A stretch of DNA of 8,172 nt from Paracoccaceae bacterium (GTDB lineage Bacteria > Pseudomonadota > Alphaproteobacteria > Rhodobacterales > Rhodobacteraceae). Positions within the stretch are counted from its first letter, which is position 1, and each line of letters opens with the position of its first letter. This document shows, in pieces, positions 5,446-8,172 of the stretch. Position numbers and translations under genes: made by a program. The notes under the pieces are model-generated. The model was not told the DNA's origin. It ran no database searches and saw only the letters and a program-made list of their open reading frames with translations. The stretch is taken from contig WTGT01000172.1 of NCBI GenBank assembly GCA_011523445.1, forward strand, positions 1 to 8,172. The letters run 5' to 3'.

Positions 5446-7896
5446 TTACATTTTCATTCTGGAGTGAGTGGGATCAAACAACGGTTTGATACTTGATTTG
5501 GCCTTAAACCTAGTACCTGCGACTTCAATTTCATAATCGGAACTCAACAGGTCATCTACAGTTTCTTCCTTCATAGGTACATACCCCATACCGATTGATG
5601 CTCCCAAATGATGACCGTAGCTGCCTGAAGATAGATATCCGACAATTTCCTGATTCCTGACGATGGGTTCATTGTGATAGAGAAGGGGGGCTGGATCTTC
5701 CAGAATGAATTGCATCATCATTTTATCCAAGCCAGTTTCCTTCTTTCGGATTACGGCTTCCTTACCAATGAAGTCTTCCTTTGAAGTCTTTACCGCAAAA
5801 CCGAGACCTGCTTCCAAAACATGATCCTCGGCGGTAATGTCATGACCGAAATGACGAAACCCCTTTTCTGATCTGCAACTGTCCATCATGTGAAGACCAC
5901 ATAGTTTCAAATCCATGGAATTGCCTTGCTCAAGAATGATATCAAAGACATGAGAGGCCATATCGGTGGAAATGTAAATTTCCCAACCCAATTCCCCAAC
6001 ATAGGAAACCCGGTGTGCACGTGCTTGTCCCAATCCAATTTCGATTTCCCGGGCGGTTCCGAATGGAAATGCATCATTGGAAAAGTCGTTGGGAGAAACC
6101 TGTTCAAGCAATTTGCGTGAATTTGGTCCCATTAATGCCAAGATACCCTCACTGGAGGTAACATCGGTAATCACAACATTGAAGTTATTGGCAAAATGGT
6201 CAAGACGGGCCTGGTCGGCCAATCTGGTTGCAGCAGGGGTAACAACCAGATATTTTTGTTCGGCAAGTCTGGTTATGGTTACATCGGCTTCAATGCCTCC
6301 ATTAGTGTTGAGAAATTGGGTATAAACAATTTTACCGTTAGGTACTGATAAATCAGCTCCACAAACATGGTTCAGGAAATTCTCCGAGTCGCTGCCTTGG
6401 ACCAGTAACTTGCCGAAAGAGGACATGTCATAAAGACCAATATTGTTTCGTATGGCCTTATGTTCCTCAGCCCAGTTGTCGAACCAGTTTTGTCTTTTCC
6501 AGCCATATTCATAGGATGGAAGCTGGTCCTTTCTGGCAAACCAGTTGGCTCTTTCCCACCCTGCTAGTTCACCCATCACAGCGCCATTTTCAACGAGCCT
6601 GTCATGAAAGGGTGTTCTTCGAATACCCCTGGCAGTATCCTTTTGGCGGAATGGGAAGTGATCGGCAAACAACAACCCCAAGGCTTCTGATACCCTTTGA
6701 TAAAGATAGGTTTTGTTTCCCTGAAAGGGTTGAACCCTGGAAATATCTACATCACCGAGATCAAAGGGCTTTTCATCGTCCTGCATCCATTGCGCTAGGG
6801 CAAATCCCGCTCCTCCGGCAGAAGCTATACCTACGGAGTTAAAACCACAGGCAACAAAATAATTCTCGATTTCGGGGGCCTTCCCCAAATAATAGGCATT
6901 GTCTGGGGTGAAGCTTTCCGGCCCATTGAAAAAAGTATGTATGCCAGCACTTTCCAATATGGGCATCCTGTTTATGGCCATTTCCAATACAGGCTCAAAA
7001 TGGTCAAAATCCTCAGGGAGTTGATCGAACTCAAAATCTTCGGGGATACCGTCCATACCCCATGGCTTGGCGATTGGTTCAAATGCACCAACCAGAAGCT
7101 TGCCAGCATCTTCCTTGTAGTAGGCATGTTCATCAGGAACTCTAAGGACTGGCAGGCGGGTTAATCCTTCAATCGGTTCCGTTACAATATAAAAGTGTTC
7201 ACAGGCATGTAATGGAACATTGACACCTGCCATCAAACCGATTTCCCTTCCCCACATGCCACCACAATTAACTACATAATCACAATTGATAGTTCCACTT
7301 TCTGTGCCACTATTCCAGGAAACCGTGGAAACCCGTCCATTCTTATTGATACAGTCTGTAACCTTGGTGCCTTCAATTATTTTCGCACCAAATTGTCTGG
7401 CTCCCTTGGCCAGTGCCTGACAAATATTTGCAGGATCACCCTGACCATCAAGGGGTAGGTAAACGCCTCCAATTATATCCTTGTGATTGATATGGGGATA
7501 TCTTGCCTTGACCTCATCCGGCGAAATTTCCTCAATTTCCACACCGAAGGCCCTTGCCATTGAGGCGGAACGGTAGATTTCCTCCTTGCGGTCCTCAGTC
7601 AGGGCGGCAGTTATGGATCCTGTTCTGACAAACCCCGTTGCAACGCCCGTCTCCTCTTCCAAAGTGCCATAAAGTTCCTGGGAATACCTCGCCAGCTTGG
7701 TCATGTTGGCTGTTGCCCGCAACTGGCCAATCAAGCCTGCTGCATGCCAGGTTGTACCACAAGCAAGTTTTTTCCGTTCGAGTAGAACAATATTTTGCCA
7801 TCCCAGTTTTCCAAGATGATAAGCTACTGAACAACCTACAACACCTCCACCTATGATTACCACTCGGGCATTTTGGGGGATAGACAAGTTATTCAT
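5446..7896 (-). CDS. FAD-dependent oxidoreductase-GcvT protein, dimethylglycine/sarcosine dehydrogenase family
   Basis: Enzymes of this family oxidatively demethylate N-methylated glycines (dimethylglycine to sarcosine, or sarcosine to glycine), passing the one-carbon unit to tetrahydrofolate and electrons to a flavoprotein acceptor. Residues 10-390 are a DAO-type FAD domain: Rossmann motif GGGVVG (16-21), ribose-binding Glu40 in VLLER, and GTTWHAAGL, where His51 aligns with the covalently flavinylated His of mammalian dimethylglycine dehydrogenase. Residues 430-816 are a GcvT folate-binding domain with YDMSSFGKLLVQG (489-501), GGIEAD with Asp538 at the usual catalytic position, SYVGELGWEIY, EKGFRHFGHDI and the end DPTHSRMK. 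The length of 816 residues is normal and nothing is broken. No signal peptide, so it is cytoplasmic. The ATG follows GGAG by 6 bp. It is second in a tandem pair with a paralogue 35 bp upstream. Substrate choice cannot be read from the sequence. Confidence 0.92.
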   Translation of the reverse strand: MNNLSIPQNARVVIIGGGVVGCSVAYHLGKLGWQNIVLLERKKLACGTTWHAAGLIGQLRATANMTKLARYSQELYGTLEEETGVATGFVRTGSITAALTEDRKEEIYRSASMARAFGVEIEEISPDEVKARYPHINHKDIIGGVYLPLDGQGDPANICQALAKGARQFGAKIIEGTKVTDCINKNGRVSTVSWNSGTESGTINCDYVVNCGGMWGREIGLMAGVNVPLHACEHFYIVTEPIEGLTRLPVLRVPDEHAYYKEDAGKLLVGAFEPIAKPWGMDGIPEDFEFDQLPEDFDHFEPVLEMAINRMPILESAGIHTFFNGPESFTPDNAYYLGKAPEIENYFVACGFNSVGIASAGGAGFALAQWMQDDEKPFDLGDVDISRVQPFQGNKTYLYQRVSEALGLLFADHFPFRQKDTARGIRRTPFHDRLVENGAVMGELAGWERANWFARKDQLPSYEYGWKRQNWFDNWAEEHKAIRNNIGLYDMSSFGKLLVQGSDSENFLNHVCGADLSVPNGKIVYTQFLNTNGGIEADVTITRLAEQKYLVVTPAATRLADQARLDHFANNFNVVITDVTSSEGILALMGPNSRKLLEQVSPNDFSNDAFPFGTAREIEIGLGQARAHRVSYVGELGWEIYISTDMASHVFDIILEQGNSMDLKLCGLHMMDSCRSEKGFRHFGHDITAEDHVLEAGLGFAVKTSKEDFIGKEAVIRKKETGLDKMMMQFILEDPAPLLYHNEPIVRNQEIVGYLSSGSYGHHLGASIGMGYVPMKEETVDDLLSSDYEIEVAGTRFKAKSSIKPLFDPTHSRMKM

Positions 7897-7902
7897 GTTT
7901 TT

Positions 7903-7906
7903 CTCC
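7903..7906 (-). promoter_or_regulatory. Ribosome-binding site of the 816-aa dehydrogenase gene
   Basis: On the minus strand the sequence CTGGAGAAAAACATG places GGAG 6 bp before the start codon at 7896. This fixes the start and shows separate initiation after the upstream gene stops at 7932. The 35-bp gap has no promoter-like pair, so read-through from the upstream gene is likely. Confidence 0.7.
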
Positions 7907-7931
7907 AGCTTAAAGCAAGATAGGGATGTGG

Positions 7932-8172
7932 TCAGGATTTCAAACGGCTATGGGTAGGGTCGTACAAGCCATTGCCACCCTGTACGACTGCAGGATACAT
8001 TTCACCGAATATGTCTACCTGAAGTTCAATTCCGGGTTCGACCAGATCAGCTCTCAGAATGGCCAATGTAATATTTTTGTTTACCCTGTAGCCCCAGGAA
8101 CCGGAAGTCGTTTCACCGACTATCGTTCCATCACGCCACAATGTTGACATATAAGGTGTATCGTACTCCTCC
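7932..8172 (-). CDS. Second GcvT-type demethylating dehydrogenase, C-terminal end only
   Basis: The frame is open from the right edge of the window to TGA at 7932-7934. An internal ATG at 8150 is not the start, because the codons before it are open and read as family sequence (EEYDTPY). The visible 79 residues match the C-terminal beta-barrel of GcvT-type folate-binding proteins: IVGETTSGSWGYRVNKNITLA followed by a strand-rich stretch to the end DPTHSRLKS. The neighbouring 816-residue protein has the same layout (IVGYLSSGSYGHHLGASIGM and DPTHSRMKM), so the two are paralogues. The missing N-terminal part probably holds an FAD domain, but that is inferred from the neighbour; a stand-alone GcvT-like protein is possible. 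Same strand, 35 bp upstream of the dehydrogenase: very likely one operon. Confidence 0.85.
   Translation of the reverse strand, partial: EEYDTPYMSTLWRDGTIVGETTSGSWGYRVNKNITLAILRADLVEPGIELQVDIFGEMYPAVVQGGNGLYDPTHSRLKS

Noticed and set aside
7638..7856. Plus-strand ORFs inside the dehydrogenase gene
   Set aside because: They are antisense shadows of a well-supported minus-strand coding region.

Overview
The window looks like a bacterial chromosome, most likely proteobacterial and possibly alphaproteobacterial. That guess rests mainly on the tandem FAD/GcvT demethylating dehydrogenase genes and the CcdA-type gene; no ribosomal or other marker gene is present, so the assignment is weak. The window has two unlike halves.

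The left half (about 1-4660) is AT-rich and accessory. It opens with the 3' part of a fused adenine-specific DNA methyltransferase plus target-recognition-domain protein (2-2032, type I M-S-like or type IIG-like), whose reading frame continues past the left edge. About 25 bp later lies the decayed transposase of an IS1-family element (2058-2717). It can be read in one frame from ATG to the terminal TGA, but it has seven in-frame stops, an internal in-frame deletion and lost catalytic residues. Next come an unrecognised 82-residue ORF (2773-3021), a short regulatory region with a 20-bp tandem repeat and a plausible promoter, and a 387-residue phospholipase-D-type (HKD) nuclease-like protein (3190-4353). 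A roughly 320-bp stretch without a convincing gene follows. Modification/recognition protein, PLD nuclease-like protein, IS remnant and orphan ORF together look like a piece of a defence island.

The right half (about 4670-8172) is visibly richer in G+C and holds ordinary metabolic genes. A CcdA/DsbD-type six-helix thiol-electron transporter (4672-5415, +) ends 30 bp from the convergent end of an 816-residue FAD oxidoreductase-GcvT protein of the dimethylglycine/sarcosine dehydrogenase family (5446-7896, -). Upstream of that, on the same strand and only 35 bp away, is the C-terminal end of a second GcvT-type protein with the same terminal Asp-Pro-Thr-His-Ser-Arg signature (7932-8172, cut by the window edge). 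This is a tandem, probably co-transcribed pair for one-carbon demethylation such as glycine-betaine catabolism.

No tRNA, rRNA or CRISPR array was seen. The best candidates for something less described are the PLD protein with its uncharacterised C-terminal region and the AT-rich repeats flanking it, together with the neighbouring methyltransferase-TRD fusion. Nothing in the window proves that they form one system.
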